The position numbers were made by a program, and so were the translations under genes. The notes below the pieces were generated by a model. It was not told the DNA's origin, ran no database searches, and was given only the letters and a program-made list of their open reading frames with translations. From Streptomyces sp. NBC_01214 (GTDB lineage: Bacteria; Actinomycetota; Actinomycetes; Streptomycetales; Streptomycetaceae), in the NCBI RefSeq assembly GCF_026340975.1, contig NZ_JAPEOS010000001.1, positions 2,440,501-2,504,500 on the forward strand: DNA of 64,000 nucleotides, in the 5' to 3' direction. This document shows positions 20,887 to 28,833 of the stretch, piece after piece; the first letter of the stretch is position 1; the number at the start of each line of letters is the position of its first letter.

Positions 20887-21217
20887 CGTGGGTCAGGGCT
20901 CCTCTCCACATGTTTGTATCCCGGTGACGAACGGTGCACCGGCGATTCCGAGCCTACCCCTGCAACGGCGTGCAGCTATTCGAGTGCAGGCGGTCCGTCA
21001 CCGCGCCGCCGCTTCCGGTTCACCCGCGCACCGGCGTCCGGCGGGGCCCGTCCCCCGTATGTATGCACGGTCCGATCGGCTCAACACGAGGCGACCCCGG
21101 CGCGGGGCGACGTAAGTGCAACGTCTACAGTGGCGTGGTACGCGCAAGCCTTAACCGGGCCTTCATGTCGTGAATGGTCCGAGTCGGAGCTTGCTGGATT
21201 CTCTCTCAGGGGTGTGC
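20887..21217. other. Divergent intergenic region tkt/ctaB
   Basis: 331 bases between two divergent operons. It must hold both promoters. On the plus strand TACAGT at 21126-21131 is a fair -10 for ctaB, but no clear -35 stands at 17 bases. No small gene, RNA structure or repeat is evident. Confidence 0.4.
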
Positions 21218-22159
21218 GTGACGGCCGTCGAATCCCGTCCAGCGGGGGTGCTCGGGACGAGCCCCGGTCACCGGCCGCTCGGGACCCGCGTCATGGCTTT
21301 CGTGGCATTGACCAAGCCGCGGATCATCGAACTTCTGCTGATCACCACAGTGCCGGTGATGTTCCTGGCCGAGCAGGGCGTTCCGTCGCTGCAGCTGGTT
21401 CTGGTGACCTGCTTCGGCGGCTACTTGTCCGCGGGCGGCGCCAACGCGCTGAACATGTACATCGACCGCGACATCGACGCACTGATGGACCGGACCTCGC
21501 AGCGCCCGCTGGTGACCGGCATGGTCAGCCCGCGGGAGTGCCTGGCCTTCGGCCTCACCCTCGCGGTCGTCTCCACGCTCTTCTTCGGCCTGCTCGTCAA
21601 CTGGCTGTCGGCGGCGCTGTCGCTCGGTGCGCTCCTCTTCTACGTCGTGGTCTACACGATGCTGCTGAAGCGGCGCACCGCCCAGAACATCGTCTGGGGC
21701 GGCATCGCGGGCTGCATGCCGGTGCTCATCGGTTGGTCCGCCGTCAAGGACGAGGTCTCCTGGGCCGCGGTCATCCTCTTCCTCGTCATCTTCTTCTGGA
21801 CGCCGCCGCACTACTGGCCGTTGTCGATGAAGGTCAAGGACGACTACGCGCGGGCCGGCGTGCCGATGCTCCCGGTGGTCGCGGGCAACCGGGCCGTGGC
21901 GCGCCAGATCGTCCTCTACAGCTGGGTGATGGTGGCGGTCTCGCTGCTGCTGACCCCGCTGGGCTACACCGGCTGGTTCTACACCTCGGTCGCGCTGGTC
22001 TCGGGCGGCTGGTGGCTGTGGGAGGCGCACGCGCTCCACGCGCGGGCCAAGGCGGGCGTCATGGGCGCGAAGCTCAAGGAGATGCGCCTGTTCCACTGGT
22101 CCATCACCTACGTGTCGCTGCTGTTCGTGGCGGTGGCCGTGGATCCCTTCCTCCGTTGA
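21218..22159 (+). CDS. ctaB: Protoheme IX farnesyltransferase (heme O synthase)
   Basis: 313 aa from the GTG at 21218 (AGGGG five bases upstream). A GTG at 21170 would add 16 residues that look unlike the family. It is a polytopic membrane UbiA-type prenyltransferase that attaches farnesyl to heme B for cytochrome c oxidase. The prenyl-diphosphate/Mg site [15 protein letters not shown] with its spaced aspartates and the second motif ([13 protein letters not shown]) are visible between about seven to nine hydrophobic helices. It shares the neighbourhood with ctaA, the next enzyme in the heme A route. Confidence 0.94.
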   Translation: MTAVESRPAGVLGTSPGHRPLGTRVMAFVALTKPRIIELLLITTVPVMFLAEQGVPSLQLVLVTCFGGYLSAGGANALNMYIDRDIDALMDRTSQRPLVTGMVSPRECLAFGLTLAVVSTLFFGLLVNWLSAALSLGALLFYVVVYTMLLKRRTAQNIVWGGIAGCMPVLIGWSAVKDEVSWAAVILFLVIFFWTPPHYWPLSMKVKDDYARAGVPMLPVVAGNRAVARQIVLYSWVMVAVSLLLTPLGYTGWFYTSVALVSGGWWLWEAHALHARAKAGVMGAKLKEMRLFHWSITYVSLLFVAVAVDPFLR

Positions 22160-22170
22160 TTACTCGCCGG

Positions 22171-22176
22171 TAGCAT
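22171..22176 (+). promoter_or_regulatory. Candidate -10 of a leaderless transcript
   Basis: TAGCAT ends seven bases before the ATG at 22184, and no Shine-Dalgarno sequence is present. Transcription would begin at or beside the start codon. Confidence 0.35.
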
Positions 22177-22183
22177 GGCTTCC

Positions 22184-22543
22184 ATGGGAGACACCGCAGA
22201 CACGGCGGCCGCCGCAGGCGCCGCGGACAAGAAGCAGGACCGTAAGGCCGCGAAGCTGGCCAAGCAGATCGGCGCGTTCGCCAAGCAGCACGGCGGCGCC
22301 GAGGGCCAGCTCGCCCACATCGGCCAGGCCGGCACCCGGATCGTGCTCGTGGGTACGGACGGCGGCTGGGGCGACCTGGTCGCCCCCACCTTCGAGGTGG
22401 CCCGGCTGGCCGCGGAGCAGGCCGGGCTGACCCTCCACGACGAGTTCGACGGAGAGTTCGCCGCGCGCGTGCGCACGGGTCCGTACGAGTGGACGCGGAT
22501 GGCCGGCCTCCAGATCGGCGGACCCGAGAACCCGGCGGCCTGA
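22184..22543 (+). CDS. Small conserved-looking protein of unknown function
   Basis: 119 aa, not recognised. An Ala/Asp/Lys-rich N-terminus (residues 1-35, KKQDRKAAKLAKQIG) is followed by a compact segment (HIGQAGTRIVLVGTDGGWGDLVAPTFEVARLAAEQAG) that could be a small alpha/beta domain. No signal peptide, membrane helix or cysteine. GC3 is high, supporting a real gene. The ATG at 22184 is preferred to one three codons earlier because of the leaderless-style TAGCAT. It follows ctaB by 24 bases. A role in heme or oxidase assembly is only a guess from position. Confidence 0.7.
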   Translation: MGDTADTAAAAGAADKKQDRKAAKLAKQIGAFAKQHGGAEGQLAHIGQAGTRIVLVGTDGGWGDLVAPTFEVARLAAEQAGLTLHDEFDGEFAARVRTGPYEWTRMAGLQIGGPENPAA

Positions 22544-22630
22544 GCCGGGAGAACGGCCGGGGGACCGGGGAGTGCCGTCTCGGTCAACAGCCCGAGCAAC
22601 ACCTCACACCCCGCTCACCCGTTAGGACGT

Positions 22631-23761
22631 GTGGAAGCCCCTTCCTCACGTCCGCAACGGGATGACCGGATGATCGAAACGCCGCCCCTGGTGGACCAGT
22701 ACTGCCACGGAGCACTCCGTACCGAGCTGGGCCTGGGCACCTTCGAGGCCCAGCTGATGCGCTCGGCCGGCCCGCCCGCCGCGGGCACCACCTTCTTCGA
22801 CACGCAGACCGGCTTCGCGGTGCGCCGATGGTGCCCGCCGCTGCTGGGACTGGAGCCGCACGCCACCCCCGCCCGCTATCTGGCGCGGCGGCGCGAGCTG
22901 GGCGTGGCCGAGACCACCCGGCGGCTGCTGAGCGGATCCGGCGTCGCCGCCTACCTGGTCGACACCGGCGTGCCCGGAGACCTCACCGGGCCCAAGGAAC
23001 TGGCGCTCGCCGGCGACGCCGAAGCCTTCGAGTCGGTCCGGCTGGAGTTCCTGGCCGAGCAGGTCGCCGACACCTCCGGGACCGTGGGCGCCTTCCTCGC
23101 CAATCTCGCCGAGGCCGTCCACCACGCCGCCCGCGGGGCCGTGGCCTTCACCTGCGCCACCGCCTTCACCCGCGGGGACGCCCCGGCCGTCGAACCCGAC
23201 CCGCCCGGTCCCGGCGCGGTGCGCGGGGCGGCCGGGCGGTGGCTGGCCCGGCGGCCGCGGGGCGGCGCCGTACGGGACCCCGTGCTCCTGGCCCACCTGT
23301 TGTGGAGCGCCGTGGCGTCGGGGCGGCCGCTCCAGCTGCACGCGGACGAGGCCGACCCCGCCGCACTGACCGGGTTCGTACGGGCCACCGCGGGCCTCGG
23401 GACGCGCCTGGTGCTGCTCGGCGGATACCCGCACCACCGCTGCACCGCGCAGCTCGCGGCGGCCTTCCCGCACGTCTACGTCGATACGGGCGCGGCCCTC
23501 GGACGGACCGGGGTGCGGGCCGCGGCCGTCCTGGCGGAGCTGCTGGAGACCGCGCCGTTCGGCAAGGTGCTGTTCTCCAGTGCCGGCCGGCAGCTGCCCG
23601 AACTGCACGCGGTGGGCGCCCTGGTGTTCCGCGAGGCGCTGGGCCGCGTGCTGGGCGGCTGGGCCGCGGAGGGTTCCTGGTCCTGGCGGGACGCGGAACG
23701 GGTGGCCGCCCTGGTCGCGGCGGGCAACGCCCGCCGCGTCTACCGCTTGGAGAGCCGTTAG
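22631..23761 (+). CDS. Amidohydrolase-like protein of unknown substrate
   Basis: 376 aa. The start (PPLVDQYCHGAL) has the metal-dependent hydrolase pattern of an early Asp/His strand, followed by a TIM-barrel-like alternation and late motifs (RPLQLHADEADP, LVLLGGYPHHR, VYVDTGAAL, KVLFSSAGR) matching barrel-end residues of amidohydrolase-2-type enzymes. The expected first HxH is replaced by QYCHG, so metal binding may be unusual. The GTG at 22631 is listed; an ATG at 22670 (GGGA seven bases upstream) may be the true start. Lying between ctaB and ctaA, it overlaps the ctaA stop tail-to-tail by two bases. Confidence 0.75.
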   Translation: MEAPSSRPQRDDRMIETPPLVDQYCHGALRTELGLGTFEAQLMRSAGPPAAGTTFFDTQTGFAVRRWCPPLLGLEPHATPARYLARRRELGVAETTRRLLSGSGVAAYLVDTGVPGDLTGPKELALAGDAEAFESVRLEFLAEQVADTSGTVGAFLANLAEAVHHAARGAVAFTCATAFTRGDAPAVEPDPPGPGAVRGAAGRWLARRPRGGAVRDPVLLAHLLWSAVASGRPLQLHADEADPAALTGFVRATAGLGTRLVLLGGYPHHRCTAQLAAAFPHVYVDTGAALGRTGVRAAAVLAELLETAPFGKVLFSSAGRQLPELHAVGALVFREALGRVLGGWAAEGSWSWRDAERVAALVAAGNARRVYRLESR

Positions 23762-24717
23762 GCGGCGGAGAGCTGCGGGTCGCTCGGGACGGGGACCTCC
23801 GCCTGCTCGACGGGCCGCTCGCGCAGGCTCAGCGCGACCCGGACCACGGCGATCCACACCAGGCAGGAGCCGAGCATGTGGGCGCCGACCAGGACCTCGG
23901 GGACCTGGGTGGCGTACTGCACGTAGCCGATCGCGCCCTGGGCGAGCAGCACGATCAACAGGTCGCGGGCGCGGGCCCGGGTGTCGGCGGGAGCGTCGAC
24001 GACGCGCAGGACCAGCCACATCGCGATGCCGAGCGCGCACACCAGCCAGGCGGCGGCGGCGTGCACGTGGACGGTGGTGTCCCAATCGAACGGCATGCGC
24101 TCGATCTCGCTGCTGTCACCGGCGTGCGGACCGGCGCCGGTCACGACGGTGCCCGCCGCGATCAGGACGAGGGTGGTCGCGAGCAACGCCCACGACAGCT
24201 TGCGCACCGGGCCGGGCACGCGCGGCCGGGGGGCACCGTCGCCCTCGCGGGTGCGCTGCCAGGTGGCCGTCGTCACGGCGATCAGCGCGGTGGCGAGGAG
24301 GAAGTGTCCGGCCACGCTGTACGGGTTGAGTCCGGTGCGGACGGTGATTCCGCCGAGCACGGCGTTCGACATCACGATCGCGAACTGGACCCAGCCGAGC
24401 TTCGTCAGGGAGTGCCGCCAGGGCTTGGCCGAGCGGGCGGCGATGATGCCCCAGCCGACGGCCGCGCTGAGCACGTAGGTCAGCATCCGGTTGCCGAATT
24501 CGATGGCGCCGTGGAAGCCCTGCGCCTGCGTCACGATCAGGCTGTCGTCGGTGCACTTGGGCCAGGTGTCGCAGCCGAGGCCTGATCCGGTCAGCCGTAC
24601 CGCGCCGCCGGTGACGACGATGGCCACGCTCATCACGAGCGCGGCGAGTGCGGCCCGCTGGACGATCCGGGGTGACGGGGTCCAGCGGCTGGCGATAAGG
24701 GCGAGGGGGTTCAACAC
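23758..24717 (-). CDS. ctaA: Heme A synthase (COX15/CtaA family)
   Basis: 319 aa from the GTG at 24717. A membrane protein with about eight helices that oxidises the C8 methyl of heme O to give heme A. Conserved histidines that ligate hemes are visible in QGFHGAIEFGNR (with the catalytic Glu), AGHFLLA, VHVHAAAAW and GAHMLGS. The loop cysteine pair GCDTWPKC matches the reported redox pair. A TTG ten codons upstream is possible, but the GTG is seven bases after TACGAT, a leaderless-promoter pattern. Confidence 0.94.
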   Translation of the reverse strand: MLNPLALIASRWTPSPRIVQRAALAALVMSVAIVVTGGAVRLTGSGLGCDTWPKCTDDSLIVTQAQGFHGAIEFGNRMLTYVLSAAVGWGIIAARSAKPWRHSLTKLGWVQFAIVMSNAVLGGITVRTGLNPYSVAGHFLLATALIAVTTATWQRTREGDGAPRPRVPGPVRKLSWALLATTLVLIAAGTVVTGAGPHAGDSSEIERMPFDWDTTVHVHAAAAWLVCALGIAMWLVLRVVDAPADTRARARDLLIVLLAQGAIGYVQYATQVPEVLVGAHMLGSCLVWIAVVRVALSLRERPVEQAEVPVPSDPQLSAA

Positions 24718-24724
24718 GCCCCAT

Positions 24725-24730
24725 ATCGTA
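24725..24730 (-). promoter_or_regulatory. Candidate -10 for leaderless ctaA
   Basis: TACGAT on the minus strand followed by seven bases and then GTG. The -35 region is weak. Confidence 0.35.
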
Positions 24731-24751
24731 GGCGACCACTTGTGCAAAGTT

Positions 24752-25885
24752 TCACGAGGGGGTGGGCAGGGGTGCGTCCGGTCCGACGGTCAGCCGGTAC
24801 TTCGCCCCCGCGGGGTCGCCCTCCTCCTGCCACCACAGGAGGAGGCGCCAATGGGCGCCGGCGCCCGGGTGGTCCGCCGAGGCGACGAACCCCCGCACTA
24901 ATTCGTCCGCTACATCCTTCGACGTCCTGTTCCTTACTTCTGTGGTGCTATGCCAGGGATGTTCGAGTACGTTCCACAGGCCGTCAGGCCCCCGCACCTC
25001 GAAGCGCCACACCGCGAGCCAGGGGGTGACCTCCAGCATCGTGCGCACCTGCTCGGCGTCGAGGCCCAGCCCGGACGCGATCCCCGGCTCCGCCACCCCC
25101 TGGATGCGGGCGGCCACCACGGCCCGGGGCAGCAGCCGCTCGGGCAGCAACCCCTGCGTGCGCAGGCTGACCAGCGAGCCGAAGGTCAGGAAGCGCAGTC
25201 GCAGGTCCAGCTGGCGGCCGATGTGGTCGAGGGCCTCCTCGGCCTCCCCGGACTCCTCCGCGGCCGGGTCCGCGAGCAGCAGCTGCCGGAAGTCGGACTC
25301 GGCGGCCACGGCCCAGGCCGCGGCCTCCTCGGCGAACCCCAGCTCGGCGAGGCGGTCCCCGAGGAACACCTTGGCCTGGGCCAGGCCCAGCCGGTTGACC
25401 GGATCCCGCTGGTCCAGGCCCGCCCACACCTCCACCGCGGTCCGGGTCAGATCGCGGGCGCGCTCACCGGCCGCCCGCTCCATGGCGCTCGGCCCCTCGC
25501 CGGCGGCCGGGCCCAGCGGGTGCTTCGGCAGCCGGGCGCCGTCGCTGAGCGGCCAGGACAGCCAGACCCCGTGGTTGATCAGCCCGCGGGCGTACCAGCG
25601 GGCGAATTCGGGGGAGTGCCCGGCCGCGCGCTCGGAGCTGCGCAGCCCCTCCTCGATCGTGGCGAGGGCGCCGGCGCGGTCCCCCGCCGCGAACCGCGCG
25701 GCGGCCCGGTCGGCGAGGCGCAGCCCGAGCAGTGCGGTGCACCGCGGGTCGTCCGTGAACGGGCGCAGGGCGCCGATCAGCTCGTCGAGGAGCCGCTCGC
25801 GTTCCCCGGGCTCCGCGTGCTCCGCCCCCGACCGCACCCGTGCCCATTGATCGTCCAGCCGTAGAACGGCGTCCCGCTGCACCAT
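24752..25885 (-). CDS. Unknown helical protein, TPR-like
   Basis: 377 aa, not recognised. Predominantly helical and rich in Ala, Leu, Glu and Arg; residues about 30-210 show paired-helix periodicity (LLGLRLADRAAARFAAGDRAGALATIEEGLR) resembling tetratricopeptide repeats. A later segment (GLGLDAEQVRTMLEVTPWLAVWRFEVRGPDG, about 278-310) could be a separate alpha/beta domain. No signal peptide or membrane segment. It sits upstream of ctaA on the same strand, but ctaA has its own likely promoter. A scaffold or regulatory role is possible but not shown. Confidence 0.7.
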   Translation of the reverse strand: MVQRDAVLRLDDQWARVRSGAEHAEPGERERLLDELIGALRPFTDDPRCTALLGLRLADRAAARFAAGDRAGALATIEEGLRSSERAAGHSPEFARWYARGLINHGVWLSWPLSDGARLPKHPLGPAAGEGPSAMERAAGERARDLTRTAVEVWAGLDQRDPVNRLGLAQAKVFLGDRLAELGFAEEAAAWAVAAESDFRQLLLADPAAEESGEAEEALDHIGRQLDLRLRFLTFGSLVSLRTQGLLPERLLPRAVVAARIQGVAEPGIASGLGLDAEQVRTMLEVTPWLAVWRFEVRGPDGLWNVLEHPWHSTTEVRNRTSKDVADELVRGFVASADHPGAGAHWRLLLWWQEEGDPAGAKYRLTVGPDAPLPTPS

Positions 25886-25919
25886 GTCCGCCCCCCGGCT
25901 TCATGTGTGAGGGGCCCAT

Positions 25920-25943
25920 CCTCGCGGCATCGCCGTCGCGAGG
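25920..25943 (-). terminator. Weak hairpin after the ABC permease gene
   Basis: 7-bp arms (25920-25926, 25937-25943) with a 10-base loop, ten bases past the permease stop on the minus strand. Confidence 0.4.
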
Positions 25944-25952
25944 GGAAGGATT

Positions 25953-26735
25953 TCATTCCCAGCGGAAGAGTCGCGCCGCGGCGCCCAGACCGAGTACGGC
26001 CCAGCCCGCCAGTACGGCCGCGTCGCCCCACGGGAGCGAAGCCCCGTGCTGGAGCACCTCGCGCAGCCCGTCGGACAGGGCCGAGATGGGCAGCAGCTCC
26101 AGTACCGACCGCACGGCGTCCGGGAACTTCTCCAGCGGCACGATCACCCCGCCGCCGACCAGCAGCAGCAGGAAGACCAGGTTGGCGGCGGCCAGGGTCA
26201 TCTCGGCCTTGAGGGTGCCCGCCATCAGGAGCCCGAGACCGGAGAAGGCGGCGGTGCCCAGCAGGATCAGCGCGGCCACCGACAGCGGGTCGCCCTGCGG
26301 GGACCAGCCCAGTGCGAGGGCGATCACCGTCAGCAGGGCGATCTGCAGTACCTCGGTGACCAGCACCGACAGGGTCTTGGCGGCCATCAGGGCCCAGCGC
26401 GGCAGCGGGGAGGCGCCGAGCCGCTTGAGGACCCCGTAGCGGCGGTCGAAGCCGGTGGCGATGGCCTGGCCGGTGAAGGCGGTGGACATCACGGCGAGCG
26501 CCAGGATCCCGGGCGCGAGGAAGTCCACCGACTTCTCGCCGCCGCCCTCTTGGACGGGCACGCTGACGATGTCGACCGCCGAGAAGAGGGTCAGCAGCAG
26601 CGCCGGGATGATCACGGTCAGCAGCAGCTGTTCCCCGTTGCGCAGCAGCATCCGGGTCTCCAGCGCCGTCTGCGCGAGGATCATGCGGGACACGGGCGCG
26701 GCCCCCGGGCGGGGGGTGAACGTACCGGCGCTCAT
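25953..26735 (-). CDS. ABC transporter permease, DrrB/ABC-2 type
   Basis: 260 aa. ABC-2 family export permease with about six membrane helices (for example LLTVIIPALLLTLFS near 38-52 and the last helix VLAGWAVLGLGAA). The family signature LPISALSDGLREVLQHG near the end is typical of DrrB-like exporters for drugs or lipids. The ATG overlaps the ATPase stop (ATGA), so the pair is one operon. Sequence upstream in this frame is only a shadow over the ATPase. Substrate unknown. Confidence 0.9.
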   Translation of the reverse strand: MSAGTFTPRPGAAPVSRMILAQTALETRMLLRNGEQLLLTVIIPALLLTLFSAVDIVSVPVQEGGGEKSVDFLAPGILALAVMSTAFTGQAIATGFDRRYGVLKRLGASPLPRWALMAAKTLSVLVTEVLQIALLTVIALALGWSPQGDPLSVAALILLGTAAFSGLGLLMAGTLKAEMTLAAANLVFLLLLVGGGVIVPLEKFPDAVRSVLELLPISALSDGLREVLQHGASLPWGDAAVLAGWAVLGLGAAARLFRWE

Positions 26736-27658
26736 GCGCGCAGCTCCTTGCCTGTCAGTTCGAGGAAGACGTCCTCGAGGGTGTGCCGCTCGACCGTGAG
26801 GCTGCTCGGCATCACACCGTGCTGCGCGCACCAGGAGGCGACGGTGGCCAGCAGCTGCGGGTGGACGTCGCCGGTGACCCGGTAGACGCCCGGGGTGAGC
26901 TCGGCGGCCTCGGTGCCGTCGGGCAGCGCCTTCAGGAGCGAGGCGAGGTCGAGGGAGGGGCGGCCGGTGAAGCGCAGGGTGTTCTCGGCGCCACCGCGGC
27001 ACAGCTGCTCGGGGCTGCCGTGGACGATGACCTTGCCCGCGTCCACGATGGCGACCTCGTCGGCGAGCTGCTCGGCCTCGTCCATGTGGTGGGTGGTGAG
27101 GACGACGGTGACCCCGTCGGTGCGCAGCTCCCGTACGAGGTCCCAGGTCGCGCGGCGGGCCTGCGGATCCAGGCCGGCGGTGGGTTCGTCGAGGAAGACC
27201 AGCTCGGGGCGGCCCACCACGGCCATGGCCAGGGCCAGGCGCTGCTGCTGGCCGCCGGAGAGCCGGCGGTAGGGGGTGCGGCCGCAACCGCCGAGTCCGA
27301 GGCGTTCCACCAGGGTGGCGACGTCGAGCGGGTCGACGTAGAGCTTGGCCATGTGGCGGAGCATCTCGACGGCGCGGGCTCCGGAGTAGACGCCTCCGGA
27401 CTGCAGCATCACGCCGATCCGCGGGCGCAGGGCCTCGGCCCGGGCGACCGGGTCGAGGCCGAGGACGCGGACGGTGCCGGCGTCCGGGCGGAGGTAGCCC
27501 TCGCAGGTCTCCACCGTGGTCGTCTTGCCCGCGCCGTTGGGACCGAGGACCGCGGTGACGGAGCCGCTGCGGACGGTGAGGTCCAGGCCGTCCACCGCGG
27601 TCTTCGTGCCGTACCGCTTCACCAGTCCGCGGATCTCCACGGCGGGGTCGTTGCTCAT
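26732..27658 (-). CDS. ABC transporter ATP-binding protein, DrrA type
   Basis: 308 aa, the right size for DrrA-like ATPases, which have an extra C-terminal domain. Walker A LGPNGAGKTTT (about residues 37-47), Q-loop (LQSGG), signature LSGGQQQRLALA and Walker B LVFLDEPTAGLD with the following H-loop (TTHHMDEAE) are all intact. The C-terminal domain (after about 215) ends with VERHTLEDVFLELTGKELRA, typical of the group. It powers the adjacent permease. ATG start with no strong ribosome site. Confidence 0.93.
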   Translation of the reverse strand: MSNDPAVEIRGLVKRYGTKTAVDGLDLTVRSGSVTAVLGPNGAGKTTTVETCEGYLRPDAGTVRVLGLDPVARAEALRPRIGVMLQSGGVYSGARAVEMLRHMAKLYVDPLDVATLVERLGLGGCGRTPYRRLSGGQQQRLALAMAVVGRPELVFLDEPTAGLDPQARRATWDLVRELRTDGVTVVLTTHHMDEAEQLADEVAIVDAGKVIVHGSPEQLCRGGAENTLRFTGRPSLDLASLLKALPDGTEAAELTPGVYRVTGDVHPQLLATVASWCAQHGVMPSSLTVERHTLEDVFLELTGKELRA

Positions 27659-28071
27659 GAGGGGTGAGTCTACGGAGCCCGGGAAGGGGCCGTGGGTCCC
27701 GGGGTCAGGGCCCTTTCGACTCCCCCTCGCCTCCTCCTTCGCCTCCTCCTCCGGCTCCGGTTCGTCTCCGGGGATTCGAACGCCGCGTCGCGAATACGGT
27801 TCTTTTCAGTCGGTCGGCCCTGGAAGCGTCGGCATGTTTCAGTGATCTTTTCCGGAAGTAGGCTTTCCCGGTGCCGGGGAACCATCGCGGGCGCATATGT
27901 GCTGGTGGGAGCGGGGTGCGGGCTCACCGGAGGTATCCGGGAGGGCGTCGGAATGTCTCCATCCGAATAACTCTCCGTCGACAAATTAGGTAACCCTTAG
28001 TGATGGAGGCCACCAGGGGTGGCGTCCATCACGGCTTGTCGCCGCTCGGTTATTTACGCAACAATGGCGTT
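27659..28071. other. Long intergenic region before sufR
   Basis: 413 bases between the divergent ABC operon and sufR. It holds a pyrimidine-rich tract (27718-27760, CCTCCTCC-type) and a relatively AT-rich stretch (27780-28060) unlike the surrounding coding DNA. TTAGGTAA at 27986-27993 resembles half of an iron-regulator (DmdR1/IdeR) box, but the other half is poor. A GATTCGAAC at 27772 looks like a tRNA T-loop, but no tRNA can be folded. No protein gene is supported. Confidence 0.45.
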
Positions 28072-28072
28072 G
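28059..28072. promoter_or_regulatory. SufR operator overlapping promoter and start codon
   Basis: CAAC (28059-28062), six bases, GTTG (28069-28072): an exact match to the CAAC-N6-GTTG palindrome I recall for actinobacterial/cyanobacterial SufR. It covers the likely -10 (AACAAT, 28060-28065; TTGTCG at 28036-28041 as -35 with an 18-base spacer), and its last G is the first base of the sufR GTG. Bound repressor would block polymerase. Confidence 0.65.
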
Positions 28073-28833
28073 TGAAATACGGCGAACGGCAGATCGACAC
28101 CCCCCAGGGGGAGCTCGGCACCGGGGAGCGGTCAACCCGCAACCGGGTGGCGCGCTCGATCCTGGACCACGGTCCGTCCACCGTCGCCGACCTCGCCCAG
28201 CGCCTCGGCCTCACCCAGGCCGCCGTCCGCCGCCACCTCGACACGCTCGTCACCGACGACGTGGTCGAACCCCGTGAGCAGCGTGTGTACGGTGCGCGCA
28301 CCCGGGGTCGGCCCGCCAAGGTCTTCGCGCTCACCGACTGCGGCCGCGACGCCTTCGACCAGTCCTACGACACGCTCGCCGCGGACGCCCTGCGCTGGAT
28401 CGCGCAGTCGGTCGGCGGCGGCGAGCAGGGCGAGGTGGCCGTCGCCGCCTTCGCCAGGGCGCGGATGGAAGCGCAGGCGCGGGCCTACAAGGAGGCCGTC
28501 GAGGCCGCCGCCCCGCAGGAGCGCACGGAGGCCCTTGCCAGGGCGTTGACCGTGGACGGGTACGCTGCTACGGCGAAGAGCGCTCCCGGTCCGCACAGCG
28601 GTGAACAGCTCTGCCAGCACCACTGCCCGGTCGCGCACGTCGCCGAGCAGTTCCCGCAGCTCTGCGAGGCGGAGACCGAGGTCTTCTCCCGTCTGCTGGG
28701 GACCCATGTGCAGCGCCTCGCCACGATCGCCCACGGCGACGGGGTGTGCACGACGTTCATTCCGCGTGGCGCGAGCACCACACAGACCGACACATCAGTA
28801 TCTGCAAGTACGGCCGGGAGGAACCCCGCATGA
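28072..28833 (+). CDS. sufR: Fe-S cluster-sensing repressor SufR
   Basis: 253 aa. A DeoR/ArsR-like winged helix (residues about 23-90, [31 protein letters not shown], with beta-wing RGRPAKVF) is followed by a ligand domain with four cysteines C181, C185, C198 and C226, suited to a [4Fe-4S] cluster. SufR represses suf when the cluster is intact. The GTG at 28072 is preferred: an upstream ATG at 28000 adds 24 residues including a rare TTA codon and no family similarity. No ribosome site is visible, so the message is probably leaderless. Its stop overlaps sufB (ATGA). Confidence 0.93.
   Translation: MKYGERQIDTPQGELGTGERSTRNRVARSILDHGPSTVADLAQRLGLTQAAVRRHLDTLVTDDVVEPREQRVYGARTRGRPAKVFALTDCGRDAFDQSYDTLAADALRWIAQSVGGGEQGEVAVAAFARARMEAQARAYKEAVEAAAPQERTEALARALTVDGYAATAKSAPGPHSGEQLCQHHCPVAHVAEQFPQLCEAETEVFSRLLGTHVQRLATIAHGDGVCTTFIPRGASTTQTDTSVSASTAGRNPA

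Noticed and set aside
18751..22173. A 1,140-codon open frame on the plus strand across tkt and ctaB
   Set aside because: It is antisense to transketolase for most of its length, has shadow composition (Gly/Arg/Val-rich, no domain), and the real genes account for the DNA.
27760..27800. Possible tRNA T-arm (GATTCGAAC)
   Set aside because: The flanking bases do not pair as a T-stem, and no anticodon or acceptor stems can be folded around it.
27670..27984. A 104-codon minus-strand frame with an Arg run
   Set aside because: The Arg run is the complement of a CCTCCT-type tract; composition is not that of a real gene.
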